39,923 nucleotides of DNA from Mnemiopsis leidyi (Eukaryota; Ctenophora; Tentaculata; Lobata; Bolinopsidae), in the NCBI GenBank assembly GCA_000226015.1, contig JH154628.1, positions 5,034 through 44,956 of the forward strand, in the 5' to 3' direction. Below are positions 31,501 through 39,923 of this stretch, piece by piece. The position numbers were made by a program, and so were the translations under genes. The notes beneath the pieces are model-generated. The model searched no databases, had not been told where the DNA came from, and saw only the letters and a program-made list of their open reading frames with translations. Each line of letters begins with the position of its first letter. Position 1 is the stretch's first letter.

Positions 31501-34500
31501 GTAAGTTTGTAGATGAGGTTGCTTTTTTGATACAGACCTAAACATTTTGTCATGAATTGTAAATTTTGCAAGAATAGCCTTATCTTATAGCCTTGAAATA
31601 AGCTTTATACTTAAACTAATATTTGTTAAAAATGTGCACTTTTAAATTTTTCCTCTTTCTCAATTCCTGAATGTTTTCAGACGTGAGTCCCAAACCTCGA
31701 GTTCAGCGATTCCGACTTGGAGCCAGTTTTACGGGATGTTCAGATCCCCTCTCCAAGGAGGAAACCCTGTCTGCCTTCGAAGAGAGACTCACCTCCAGCC
31801 TTCCCTGTTTCCTGACTGACGAGTGTACTATCAGTGATCTGTCGTGTGAGGCTACAGAGTCAGACACAGTCCTATCTGTGAAGATCACATCAATGTCGAC
31901 CCGAAAAGTGATGGAGCAGCAGCTCATGCTAGAAACGGCGGCAGAATACCTCCGATCTTCGCCTCTACATTCCTTAGTCACATCACAGTCGGTATGTTTA
32001 GTCGCTGACGTCATTGCTTTCACTGTTAATCTCGCTGTTGTTGATGTGTTTATACAGCAACTGGAAATGTCATTGATGGATAATCAAATTATTAATAATC
32101 TAATCATTAATAACCAAATTATTTGCGTTTGAAGATTATCAAATTAAAGCATTGCATCACGCTTACGCCATAATCAAGTTTAAATGCCGAAAACTTATTA
32201 GCCTTAGTCTTGCGTATACGTCAGTTCAAAATATTTACTAAATAAATCTGTAGCTGTAAATAACCAAGACCATTATAGCTGACGTATCAAACCGTTTCAG
32301 GGCCGCAGCGGACGTGTCAAACGTTTTGATCCCAGTGGTTTCGACGACGCTACAACCGAGGATGTTGACACCTCCGGATGTGGGGCCGGTTACATCACTA
32401 ACGCCGACGAGACCTGTACCCAGTGTACCGCAGGAACCTACCCAGACACTGCAGCCAGTCCCCAAGTGTGTGCATCCTGTGCTTACGACACCTACAGAAG
32501 CGATCTCGCCGCCAACGAATGTACGGCGTGTGGGGCTGGGCTTGGAACATTGGAGGAAGGATCTGATGCTGTCGCCGATTGTATAGGTATTGACGGCTTT
32601 TTCATTTCAGTTGTTTGCGATGTAGCTCAAAGTTAACGTTGCCAAACAATAAATCAAGTCTCGTAACTAGGCGCCTACTGCCTCCTTACAATTGAAAAAA
32701 GAAAAATCATGGACGCTTGTTACTTTATAACTAAATAATTCTCTCTTGAAGTCAAAGTCTGCAACCTAGTAAAGTAGTAAACCTACCTTTAAAACTAAAA
32801 TTAGTCTAACCCTTAGCAACCTAGTCAAACAACCTTAAAAAACTAAAGTTACCTTAGCTTTCAGCAACCTAGTCAAACTACCTTTAAAACTAAAGTTACC
32901 TTAGCTTTCAGCAACGTAGTAAACCTACTTTAAAAACTAAATCTAACTTTCAGCAATCTGTACTGTACCGACAATGAAGTTCGTGGCGAGCACGTCTCCC
33001 GAGTCACGTGTTGCTGACGGAGGAAATGTAGAAATGACATGTGCAGAAGGCTATAGCTACGGCAACAGTGGAACTCGCACGGTCGTCTGTTCCAGCCTCA
33101 CCAACAACTTCCCTGCTTCTTGCCGGAGTTAGTTGTTTCATTTTTTGCTTTAATTTCACGGTTAAACTATGTCATTGTTAGCCGTGGAAGGTTAAATGCT
33201 TTTGCAGCACTTTTAACTCCAGAACTATCCATCTGTTAAAGACTTGTACATTTCAGAGGTTTCCATCTCTAAAACATTTGTATGTATTAAAGTTGACATG
33301 ATCTCTAAAACATTCTACATTTCAGAGGTTACCGTCTCTGCTACCCAAGCGTCCGTGAAGGCAGGAGATAATGGTGCACTCAGCTGTGTGGTAGAGGCCC
33401 ATGATGTTGGCACTGCAATCCAGTGGTTTAAGGGGGAAGACGTCGCAGCTCTAACTAGCGATGGTTCGGCCTATACCATTGTCACAACACTTGCCACGGC
33501 TTTTGAAGCTGACGGCATTACCAAGAAATCAACATCCAGTTTGTCCATCCTCGCTTTCAATTCCGATGATGTGGCGTCCTATTCTTGTCGGATAGACTAC
33601 GCCGATCCCATTCTGGATGACAACTCTCCCGAACAAGCTCTTGCTATTCTTGGTAAGATTTGTTTTTCCTTGCTTCACGTGACTGCAATTGACTAATTAG
33701 AAGTTAAATACAATTGATATCGAGCTACTCTGTCAGGTGACTTATATAATTTGTAATTTGCCCCAGAAATATCACTTTCTAAAGATTGGACCAGGTTTTA
33801 CTGTTAACTTCAGTGTTGTTTAAACTAATACTTGCCACCATAAAAAGTTAAAGTGTTGTACATGTAACCCTCCTCCCACTCTTCAGATCTCACTGTGACG
33901 CCCAGCACGGCACAGATCGTGTCGGAAGCGGCCAGTCTGCAGCTGTCTTGTGCCATGAACCTTGATTCCACCTACAGCACTAGGACTGTCACTTGGAAAC
34001 TCAATAGCGGAGCCGACGTAAGTGTTTTCAGCTCCTCGTTGAGTTTTGTCCTACATTTTTTTTGCAATATTGCTCCCAGCCCGCCTGTTGACGGATTAAG
34101 TTCATAGCGTCGTAAGTCAGATATAATTAAACTTTAAGGCAAAACTTAACCCATTACATAATTTTAAAACGCTAACCGCAATATCCCCCCCAGATAACAA
34201 CGGGTGTGACGACATCAACCTCCAGCTCGGCCTACACGAGCGTCCTCTCCCTGTCTAGCGTCGCTATAGCAGACGCCGGTACGTACACCTGCACCGCAAC
34301 CTACGCTCTTAGCGACGGATCTGGTCCGGTAGTACTGACAGGCACTGTCGATGTGACCGTCAGAGGGTTCGAGACTCATCCTACCGCCATGAACGTCGAT
34401 ATAGGCTCTCAGATAGTTATTAGCTGTGTGACAGTTGGGGACCAACAACCTTCCATCTCATGGTGAGACTATTTTCTTTACCCGTTTTCTGTGACGTAAA

Positions 34501-37500
34501 ACGCGCATATAGGTGTCGAGAAAGAAAGTTAATCTTTAAGTTTAGGATTGTTCTGGAATAATGAATTAGTCCTGTCCTCCTAAAGTGAAGAAAATTTTAT
34601 TATTGTCTAGCCAAATCTTATTGTGGCTAAAAAGATGGATTTCATTACGACTGACATGTCATTGCTCAGGAAAAAAGGAGAAACAGTGGTTTCGGGAGAC
34701 GTAGACACCTACGACGATGGCACCAAGAAAACCACCAGCACTCTCACCATCGCTTCAGCCACGTCCGACGACTCAGGGGACTATAAATGTACAGCTGATT
34801 TTGGAGGAACTACAATTGAGAGCAACGTCGCTACTGTCAATGTCTATGGTGAGAAAAGAGTCCGAAAAGATTTTTTGTTCGTACTTAGGTATTTAGATTT
34901 CTGCAAGCGATGCAAAACATCTCCGCTGTAATGACCACAATAAATCTAATTTCTATGCTTTCTATTCCTCTCTGGGGAACATTCCCCGGTACTTCCAATC
35001 CTTCTTCTCATCTCACCCCTCTCCCCCAGATATCGGTATCACAGTCAACCCTGTAGACACAGCACATCTGGTGGGTGAGGACGCTGTCCTCTCCTGCATG
35101 GTGAAGAACCCTGAGGGAGCCACACCCTCTCTCTCCTGGATTAAAGTCGGCGATACTGAGACAGTGCAGGACAACGCAAATATCAACTTCGATAACGCTA
35201 ACCCTGGAAAATCAACCTTGACTTTCACCTCGTCAGTGTTTTATCGTTTGTAACATTATTATTAGATTTGTACTGCAGTCAATAAGACTGAAGTACGTTT
35301 GCGGGATATATTCTGGGAATTTACCACGCTAGAAGTCATGAATCCAAACTCGAACATTAGTTGATCTCTATTTGACGTGGGTTGCCTCAGAGCGACGATC
35401 GAGCAAGCTGGAGTTTACAAGTGTCAAGCAGTGTATGTTATCGGAGAACAGCAAATAACTAGGACTAGTACAACGGCGAATCTCTTTATTAGAGGTGTGT
35501 TTGAACTCCGATAAGTACTTTAACCCTGTTCAGTATTTCATTGCAGTCTTTTTTGACTGTTCAAGGGATTCATTTTACCGATTTGCCGATGAAACTAAAG
35601 AAACCAACCTTCCCAGAGCTGTCCAAAGAACTAGACGAGTACACGGGAGTGACCGCTCTCGGAGGTTCACAAACCTTCACGTGTGAGTACCATGGTGACA
35701 ACGCAGTGAGTGGAGTCGCCTGGACTTACAATGACGGAGTACTACCCACTGGCTACTCCATCACTCAGCAGGTATTAAAGTTCGGCATTGTTCCGGCATT
35801 GTTTCGCACGGTTCTGTTGATTGTATGTAAAATAAATGTCCTTTTAATACTTCATCGCGTAAGCTCTTGAGCGCAAGTTGAAATTATTCAAATCCTCAGG
35901 GCAGCTATTCTACTTCCACCTCGAAATGGGAATCGGTGTTGACGGTGAATCCTATTATTAAATCCAGTGGCGGAGCTGTCAAATGTACTTTCTCTTTCAC
36001 CGGAACTGGCGCGGACATCTCATCCACTTCCAACTTCCGTGTTCGATGTAAGTTCGGGCAAGCAATAGATTTTGGGAAAAAGACAATTTTTTATTTGTTC
36101 TCAGCAATTTTCAGCTCTAGACAGCACAATTAAAGCAGTCGTCTCCTGTCTCCATTTTTCTAGGAGATAATACCTTTTTCCAAACTAAAACTACCTTCCT
36201 CCACACAGATGTAGCACCTTTAACTGCTGAAGCAGTTTCCAGTGCCGCTGCTTACACGGTCACGTGTAACTACCAGGGTACTGACGATCCGTCAGTGTCT
36301 TGGACTGTCGGTGGTTCCGTTGTGTCCAACTCAGACGAGGGGATTACGATTACAGAGGGGTCTCTGGCCAGCAACGATCGGTGAGTTCTAAGAAATTTAA
36401 CTTGCTTTATCAAGGGATCCAAGGACAGACAAATAAAACCTACGAATTAACGAAATATTCCTTTTTAAACTTCAGACTTAAAAACGGATTTAAGTTCTTA
36501 AAACCACATGATCGCACTTTCCATTGTCATAAATTTGCCGATTATTCAGATCCGATAAGCTGACAATATCTGGAAGAACATACTCTGATGCCAGTAAGGC
36601 GATTACTTGCAAGTACTCCTTCACCAACCCTACTGCTGAACTCACAGCCAACACTGTCCTTAAGTTTAGAGGTAAGATGTCGGCTTTGTTTAACCTTTAT
36701 TCATCTCGTTTTTGCCTTTTTTTGCATGAGACCTAACCAAGCGGGCAACTCTTGTTTTTGTTTTCTTAGATTTGAAAATTTTGTAAGTCCTTAATTCAAT
36801 TAATTTCGTAAATTTTTATTTTTATTAGACGACTGGTATTTTTTGGGTAGACACCCCATAGAACATTACGTTGCATCATGTTGACGCTAACACGCCACTA
36901 CTCAGGTCTTAACGCCGGACTTAACGCCAAGTACTACTCGACCGGGGATGCCGTCACTATGGAATGTTCTCTGGGAGTGGGGTCCGACGGTAGTGTCCCC
37001 AGTGAGACAGCCTGGTATGTTTTAGCTATTTGATTAATATAAAAGTCGTGTTGCAAGTTTATATTTTCATTACAATTTACATTTTAGCATATGATTAATT
37101 ACAATTTTTAACTAACATAATCAGATTAATTTTGATTCAGATTAAACCGAAATTATTTCAGGTTCCATAATTACGCCGACGTATCATCCATTGGTCTAGT
37201 GAACGGAGCATCATACGACATCGTCACGGACGCTAGCGTCACCAACGGATTATTCAAATCAACATTGACGATTAAAGCTGCTGGCATTACGACCGCTAAT
37301 TCGGGAAATTACCGCTGTCAGTTTAAGATATCGGAAAGTGAGGCTTATCATTCCGAGGGGGCATTGGTTGTCAGGCTGGTAACAATAAGTCCATCAGATG
37401 CTAACATATACAGTTACGCCAACGCAGGCCTACAGTTGAGCTGTACTCTGGACGCGAGCGATAGTAAATCAGGCATAACATGGACAGGCCCAGGGGGCAC

Positions 37501-39600
37501 AATAGATGCCTCCAAGTATAGTAACGATGAGGGCAACGCTAACATTCACATCGTGAGTCTTGACGGCACTGCCGCCAGTGGCGAGTACAAGTGTACCTTC
37601 GCTTTTACCGAGGGATCATCAACAGTTCCAGAGGGGGTGTTCTCCAACGTCAACCTGAACCTCCTGGAGATGACCAGCCCAGCTGCTCTGTACAGCACTT
37701 ACGGAGCTGGAGTGTCTGTCACTCTCACCTGCCAGGTAACCTCCCCCAGCCAGCTCACCCTCACCTTCCACGACGGTTCTACAGACCTTCCAGCTACCAC
37801 CACTAAGTACGAGGGCGGCAAAACGATCGCAGAGTACACAATAACAGTGGACGCTGCCAACAAGGGCGGTACCTTCCAATGTAGGAAGAGTGCGACAGAA
37901 ACAAGTACGACATCCACCACCCTCACTGTCCTCTCCATGGCAACGCCACCAGCCTCGCCTACTCGAGCTAACGACGGAGTTACTGTCACTATCAGTTGTG
38001 TCGCTCAGTCCCACGCCGACGTGACGCCGCCCACATTTTCCTGGCTTAAGGACGGGAGCGCCGTCACTGAGACGCCGGAAGCCGATGTTGTTGCGTTGGA
38101 CGGATCAACTGTGACCAGCAAGCTGCCCATCGTTGTCTCCTCAGCAAACGACGGAAGTGTATACAAGTGTGTGGCTACCTACACGGGCCTTGCTGCTGGG
38201 ACCAATTTAGAGAGTTCTACCACCGTTACCATGAATAGTAAGTATAGTTGTTAGTTCTACCACCGTTACCATGAATAGTAAGTATAGTTGTTAGTTCTAC
38301 CACCGTTACCATGAATAGTAAGTATAGTTGTTAGTTCTACCACCGTTACCATGAATAGTAAGTATAGTTGTTAGTTCTACCACCGTTACCATGAATAGTA
38401 AGTATAGTTGTTAGTTCTACCACCGTTACCATGAATAGTAAGTATAGTTGTTAGTTCTACCACCGTTACCATGAATAGTAAGTATAGTTGTTAGTTCTAC
38501 CACCGTTACCATGAATAGTAAGTATAGTTGTTAGTTCTACCACCGTTACCATGAATAGTAAGTATAGTTATTGGTTTGTATATAACTTGTTATCACATGC
38601 TCTGAGAAGTGCAGTCATGTTTTCTTTCCCTCCCCACCCAGATTAATCATCGCCATAACTGATAACATGATTACTTGCTCTAAATTTAAATATGGCTTCA
38701 GTATAATTGCTAATACTGTAGAAATATGTTTAATCACAGGTAAGAGCAAGCTTATATAATACGAAAAAAACTGTCTAATCTGGTAACTCCCCCGCAGAGA
38801 TCGTTCCCAGTTCATTAGTGACGGTATCCACATTTGTGGGGGAAGCAGCTACCCTATCATGTGTAGCTACCGCCGCTGACGGCGTGGACATCAAGTGGAG
38901 GAAGAAGGCGACCGGCTGGACGGCTGAATCCCCCACCTACGACGCGTTGACGGGTTCTCAGGATGCGTATGATGTCGGTGCCGGAACGAGAACAAGTACC
39001 CTGACTTATAGCTCCCCGGTCACGTCTGATTCTAGCGACTCTGTTGAGTGCTACGATAGTACTGTCGGCATTACTGCCGTCATGGCACTTGAAGTTATCG
39101 GTAAGGCTGAACACTTACTGCTGTACATTCTAGAACTTTGTTTTTAAACTTGTATGTTTTAGTAATTTAGTGGTCACCTGACCAGTATAGATTCACAGAA
39201 TGTACAAAAAATTTTAAGGAAATTGACCGAAAAGAGCTTTAAAATTTCTCAGGAACATAGACAGTTCCAAGTTTCCAACACATACGATACAAAAAAATTC
39301 CAGGAACGACTGCAGTTAACCAAGAGGTGAAGTCTGGTCAACAAGCTGTGATATCGTGTCAAGTAGATGGGCTACTATCTGTTTTGGATAGTGTCGCATG
39401 GAAAAAATCAACCGGCGAAACCATCAGTGGAGCGATGGCAGACTTTGAGATCGCAGACGGAGCTTACACCAGCGCCACAAAGTCGCAGACAACAACACTG
39501 ACAGTGAAAAATGGGATAAACACTGCAGATACGACATACAAATGTGCTGTTACACGCGGTGCCCAAACCAGAGAAACAGAAGTTAGCTTGAAAGTATTCA
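30431..39600 (+). CDS. multidomain sushi / GCC2-GCC3 / Ig receptor-like gene, 21 exons, 3' end beyond window
   Basis: Exons: 30431-30466, 30599-30669, 30839-30964, 31415-31500, 31681-31991, 32301-32586, 32954-33127, 33326-33652, 33887-34017, 34194-34462, 34670-34848, 35030-35231, 35391-35494, 35617-35771, 35900-36047, 36209-36380, 36550-36671, 36906-37014, 37162-38237, 38798-39100, 39304-39600. All introns are GT-AG; phases chain through 4,684 nt (1,561 codons + 1 base) with no stop. Order: signal peptide (MKKFIFCFVWIVAVTADS), sushi-like module, unknown Cys domain, RVKR site, GCC2/GCC3-like repeats, sushi module, at least 12 Ig domains with the usual C...W...YxC pattern. No transmembrane segment is seen before the window ends at a phase-1 donor. 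A secreted or cell-surface recognition or adhesion role is inference from domains. The acceptors at 33326, 34670 and 35617 were chosen by phase and domain fit. Confidence 0.9.
30985..31380. repeat. GC-rich partial inverted repeat inside intron 3
   Basis: CGACCGGTATTTCCGGCACC and GTGAATTCCCGGCGGCGGGG near the left, and GGCCAACTCCCGGAATTCCA and GCCCCGGCCAAATTCG near the right, have partly complementary CCGG/GGAATTCCC motifs. A degraded MITE is possible. GTTCTAAAGT is also repeated at about 31267-31290. Confidence 0.35.
31681..31991 (+). other. unrecognised cysteine-containing domain between two basic cleavage-like motifs (exon 5)
   Basis: Residues about 107-210. The start PKPRVQRFRLGASFTGC holds RVQR; the body has four cysteines (FTGC, LPCF, DECT, LSCE), a beta-like stretch VLSVKITSM and a helical end MEQQLMLETAAEYLRSSP. 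Exon 6 then opens GRSGRVKRF, a furin-type R-x-K-R. I do not recognise the fold; a SEA-like module with cleavage after it is one possibility, without direct evidence. Confidence 0.6.
32301..32586 (+). other. furin-type site and GCC2/GCC3-like cysteine-rich repeats (exon 6)
   Basis: After RVKR and an acidic linker, two cysteine-rich units follow: CGAGYITNADETCTQCTAG, TYPDTAASPQVCASCAYDTY and NECTACGAGLGTLEEGSDAV, then DC. The C..C..GTYPD....CxxC..DTY pattern matches the GCC2/GCC3 (ephrin-receptor-like) family, common in animal extracellular proteins next to sushi and EGF modules. Confidence 0.8.
32761..32953. repeat. 47-bp intronic repeat containing the splice acceptor of exon 7
   Basis: About four degenerate units, each with CAACCTAGTCAAAC...CCTTTAAAACTAAAGTTACC and ending in CTTTCAG or CCTTAG followed by CAA. 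Acceptor-like AG positions are 32816, 32864, 32911 and the real one at 32953, spaced 48, 47 and 42 bp. Splicing to the 32911 or 32864 copy would meet TAG within two codons, so only the last copy keeps the frame. Confidence 0.85.
32954..33127 (+). other. second sushi (CCP) module (exon 7)
   Basis: A single exon in a 1-1 phase frame: CTVPTMKFVASTSPESRVAD, then GGNVEMTCAEGYSYG, RTVVCSSLTNNFP and SCR. Four cysteines in the sushi arrangement (C-x-V-P, C-x-x-G-Y, C, C) make it a self-contained module, easily shuffled. Confidence 0.8.
33257..33325 (+). repeat. duplicated in-frame splice acceptor before Ig1
   Basis: TACATTTCAGAGGTTTCCAT (acceptor at 33256) and TACATTTCAGAGGTTACCGT (acceptor at 33325) are duplicates 69 nt apart. 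The stretch between them is open in the exon frame and would add 23 residues (VSISKTFVCIKVDMISKT within). A second direct repeat, ATCTCTAAAACATT, occurs within the region. Confidence 0.85.
33326..34848 (+). other. Ig domains 1-3 (exons 8-11)
   Basis: Ig1 (ALSCVVEAH ... IQWFKGED ... ASYSCRIDY) is one phase 1-1 exon. Ig2 (LQLSCAMNL ... TVTWKLNSG | ... AGTYTCTATY) is split by a phase-0 intron. Ig3 (QIVISCVTV ... SISW|KKKGETVV ... SGDYKCTADF) is split in phase 2 inside the core Trp codon. The Ig2-Ig3 boundary has no intron, unlike the other early boundaries. The acceptor 34669|34670 restores the Trp codon; the upstream TAG at 34610 is out of phase. Confidence 0.88.
35030..37014 (+). other. Ig domains 4-6 and first half of Ig7 (exons 12-18)
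   Basis: Each domain is split in two by an internal intron. Ig4: AVLSCMVKN ... LSWIKVGD | ... GVYKCQAVY (phase 2). Ig5: QTFTCEYHG ... VAWTYNDG | ... VKCTFSF (phase 0). Ig6: YTVTCNYQG ... VSWTVGGS | ... ITCKYSF (phase 2). Ig7: VTMECSLGV ... ETAW| (phase 2 in the Trp codon). Boundaries between domains are phase 1. The exon 14 acceptor at 35616 gives the same 22-23 residue spacing to the first Cys as the other domains; an in-phase alternative at 35565 would add 17 residues. Confidence 0.87.
37162..38237 (+). other. 1,076-bp exon: end of Ig7 plus Ig8, Ig9 and Ig10 (exon 19)
   Basis: One uninterrupted exon encodes the end of Ig7 (NYRCQFKIS), Ig8 (LQLSCTLDA ... ITWTGPGG ... EYKCTFAF), Ig9 (VTLTCQVTS ... 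FQCRKSAT; its core Trp is replaced, reading LTLTFHDG) and Ig10 (VTISCVAQS ... FSWLKDG ... VYKCVATY). It ends TTVTMN in phase 1 at a donor that lies inside the first unit of the 40-bp array. Domains elsewhere in the gene are 1-2 exons each. Confidence 0.9.
38213..38572 (+). repeat. 40-bp x 9 tandem array containing the exon 19 splice donor
   Basis: Nine near-identical 40-bp units start at 38213, 38253 and so on to 38533; only the last shows a base change (GTTGTT to GTTATT). Each unit includes the last about 25 coding bases of exon 19 (TTCTACCACCGTTACCATG) and the donor AATA|GTAAGTATAG. Nine equivalent donors are thus present. Using any after the first, or retaining the intron, reads AATAGTAAGTATAGTTGTTAG and stops after SKYSC. 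Confidence 0.96.
38798..39600 (+). other. Ig domains 11 and 12 (exons 20-21)
   Basis: Each domain is a single phase 1-1 exon. Ig11: ATLSCVATA ... IKWRKKATGW ... VECYDSTV. Ig12: AVISCQVDG ... VAWKKSTGE ... TYKCAVTRG, ending LKVF with donor GTAAGT at 39601. Further exons must lie beyond the window. Confidence 0.88.
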
Positions 39601-39664
39601 GTAAGTCTTTGAACAATGTCCGAGATTTAATTGCTCGCAATTCGATGATGCGACAGCTCTATAT

Positions 39665-39858
39665 AGAGACTTGATCTATGTAGTAATTTGCTCAACATGC
39701 AAGAAAGAGTATATCGGAGAGACAGGGATACAACTAAACATGGCTGAATCAACGTAAACAGAACTCAGATGAGCAACCCACAACACAGGATCCTCAATGT
39801 ATCCAAACAGCTCAACGACTGTGGAAATAACGGCTTAAAAGTATTCCCGTTCCTAAAA
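39665..39858 (+). pseudogene. Penelope-like element GIY-YIG endonuclease remnant in an Ig-gene intron
   Basis: RDLIYVVICSTCKKEYIGET holds the GIY-YIG pair in the IYV...EYIGET form and the CxxC typical of Penelope-like elements. A stop follows (TAA at about 39755), and a second frame continues NRTQMSNPQHRILNVSKQLN to FPFLKC, the usual C-terminal part. The copy is broken by a frameshift and lacks its reverse transcriptase here. Confidence 0.85.
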
Positions 39859-39863
39859 TGCCA

Positions 39864-39866
<3 letters not shown>

Positions 39867-39923
<57 letters not shown>
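39867..39923. repeat. (AT)n microsatellite at window edge
   Basis: A pure AT dinucleotide run of at least 57 bp reaches the end of the window; its full length is unknown. Confidence 0.97.

Noticed and set aside
34611..34669. Use of acceptor TAG at 34610 for exon 11
   Set aside because: It is out of phase with the preceding exon (phase 2). The acceptor at 34669 restores the core Trp codon of Ig3.
37619..38014. Antisense ORFs (131 and 96 aa) over the Ig exon
   Set aside because: They are shadows of the long + strand Ig coding exon, which has the C...W...YxC pattern in frame.

Overview
The window looks like draft genomic DNA from an invertebrate animal. Reasons: two multi-exon genes on the + strand with GT-AG introns and animal-only domain combinations (YWTD propeller + EGF + transmembrane; sushi + GCC2/GCC3-like + many Ig domains), two intact eukaryotic tRNA genes, animal-type non-LTR and Penelope-like retrotransposon remnants, and many small DNA-transposon derivatives. 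An 11-N assembly gap lies at 20279-20289. Nothing seen here fixes the phylum.

Left part (about 1-5200): the 3' portion of an LDL-receptor-related (LRP-like) gene. A chain of phase-compatible exons encodes a YWTD beta-propeller, one EGF-like module, a stalk, one transmembrane helix and a short cytoplasmic tail, ending at 4409. One of its introns begins with a large 14-bp minisatellite whose unit is the splice donor itself. A possible 3' end of another gene sits at 2-88.

Middle (about 5200-30400): about 25 kb with no protein gene I can support. It holds two decayed CR1/Jockey-like reverse-transcriptase remnants, a Penelope-like fragment, tRNA-Gln(TTG) and tRNA-Asp(GTC), several MITEs (7706-7950, 12147-12317, 13362-13905, 16213-16494, pogo-like pieces near 20.6 and 22.3 kb), foldback elements (one around telomere-like repeats at 24.0 kb), hairpin-rich GTCCG satellites, and a cluster of very short GC-rich nested repeats at 17.3-18.8 kb. 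The best-defined of these short repeats is a roughly 100-bp element with target-site duplications and a terminal hairpin.

Right part (30431 to the window edge): the 5' and central portion of a large receptor or adhesion-type gene. I reconstruct 21 exons giving 1,561 codons without a stop: signal peptide, sushi/CCP-like module, an unrecognised cysteine-containing domain followed by an RVKR furin-type site, GCC2/GCC3-like cysteine-rich repeats, a second sushi module and at least 12 Ig-like domains. It continues beyond the window. A Penelope-like GIY-YIG remnant and an (AT)n run end the window.

The most interesting signal is a recurring pattern in both genes: tandem duplications whose unit contains an exon-intron junction. 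These are a 14-bp donor array in the LRP gene and, in the Ig gene, a 47-bp acceptor array, a 69-nt in-frame acceptor duplication and a 40-bp x 9 donor array. Each multiplies potential splice sites at one exon edge.
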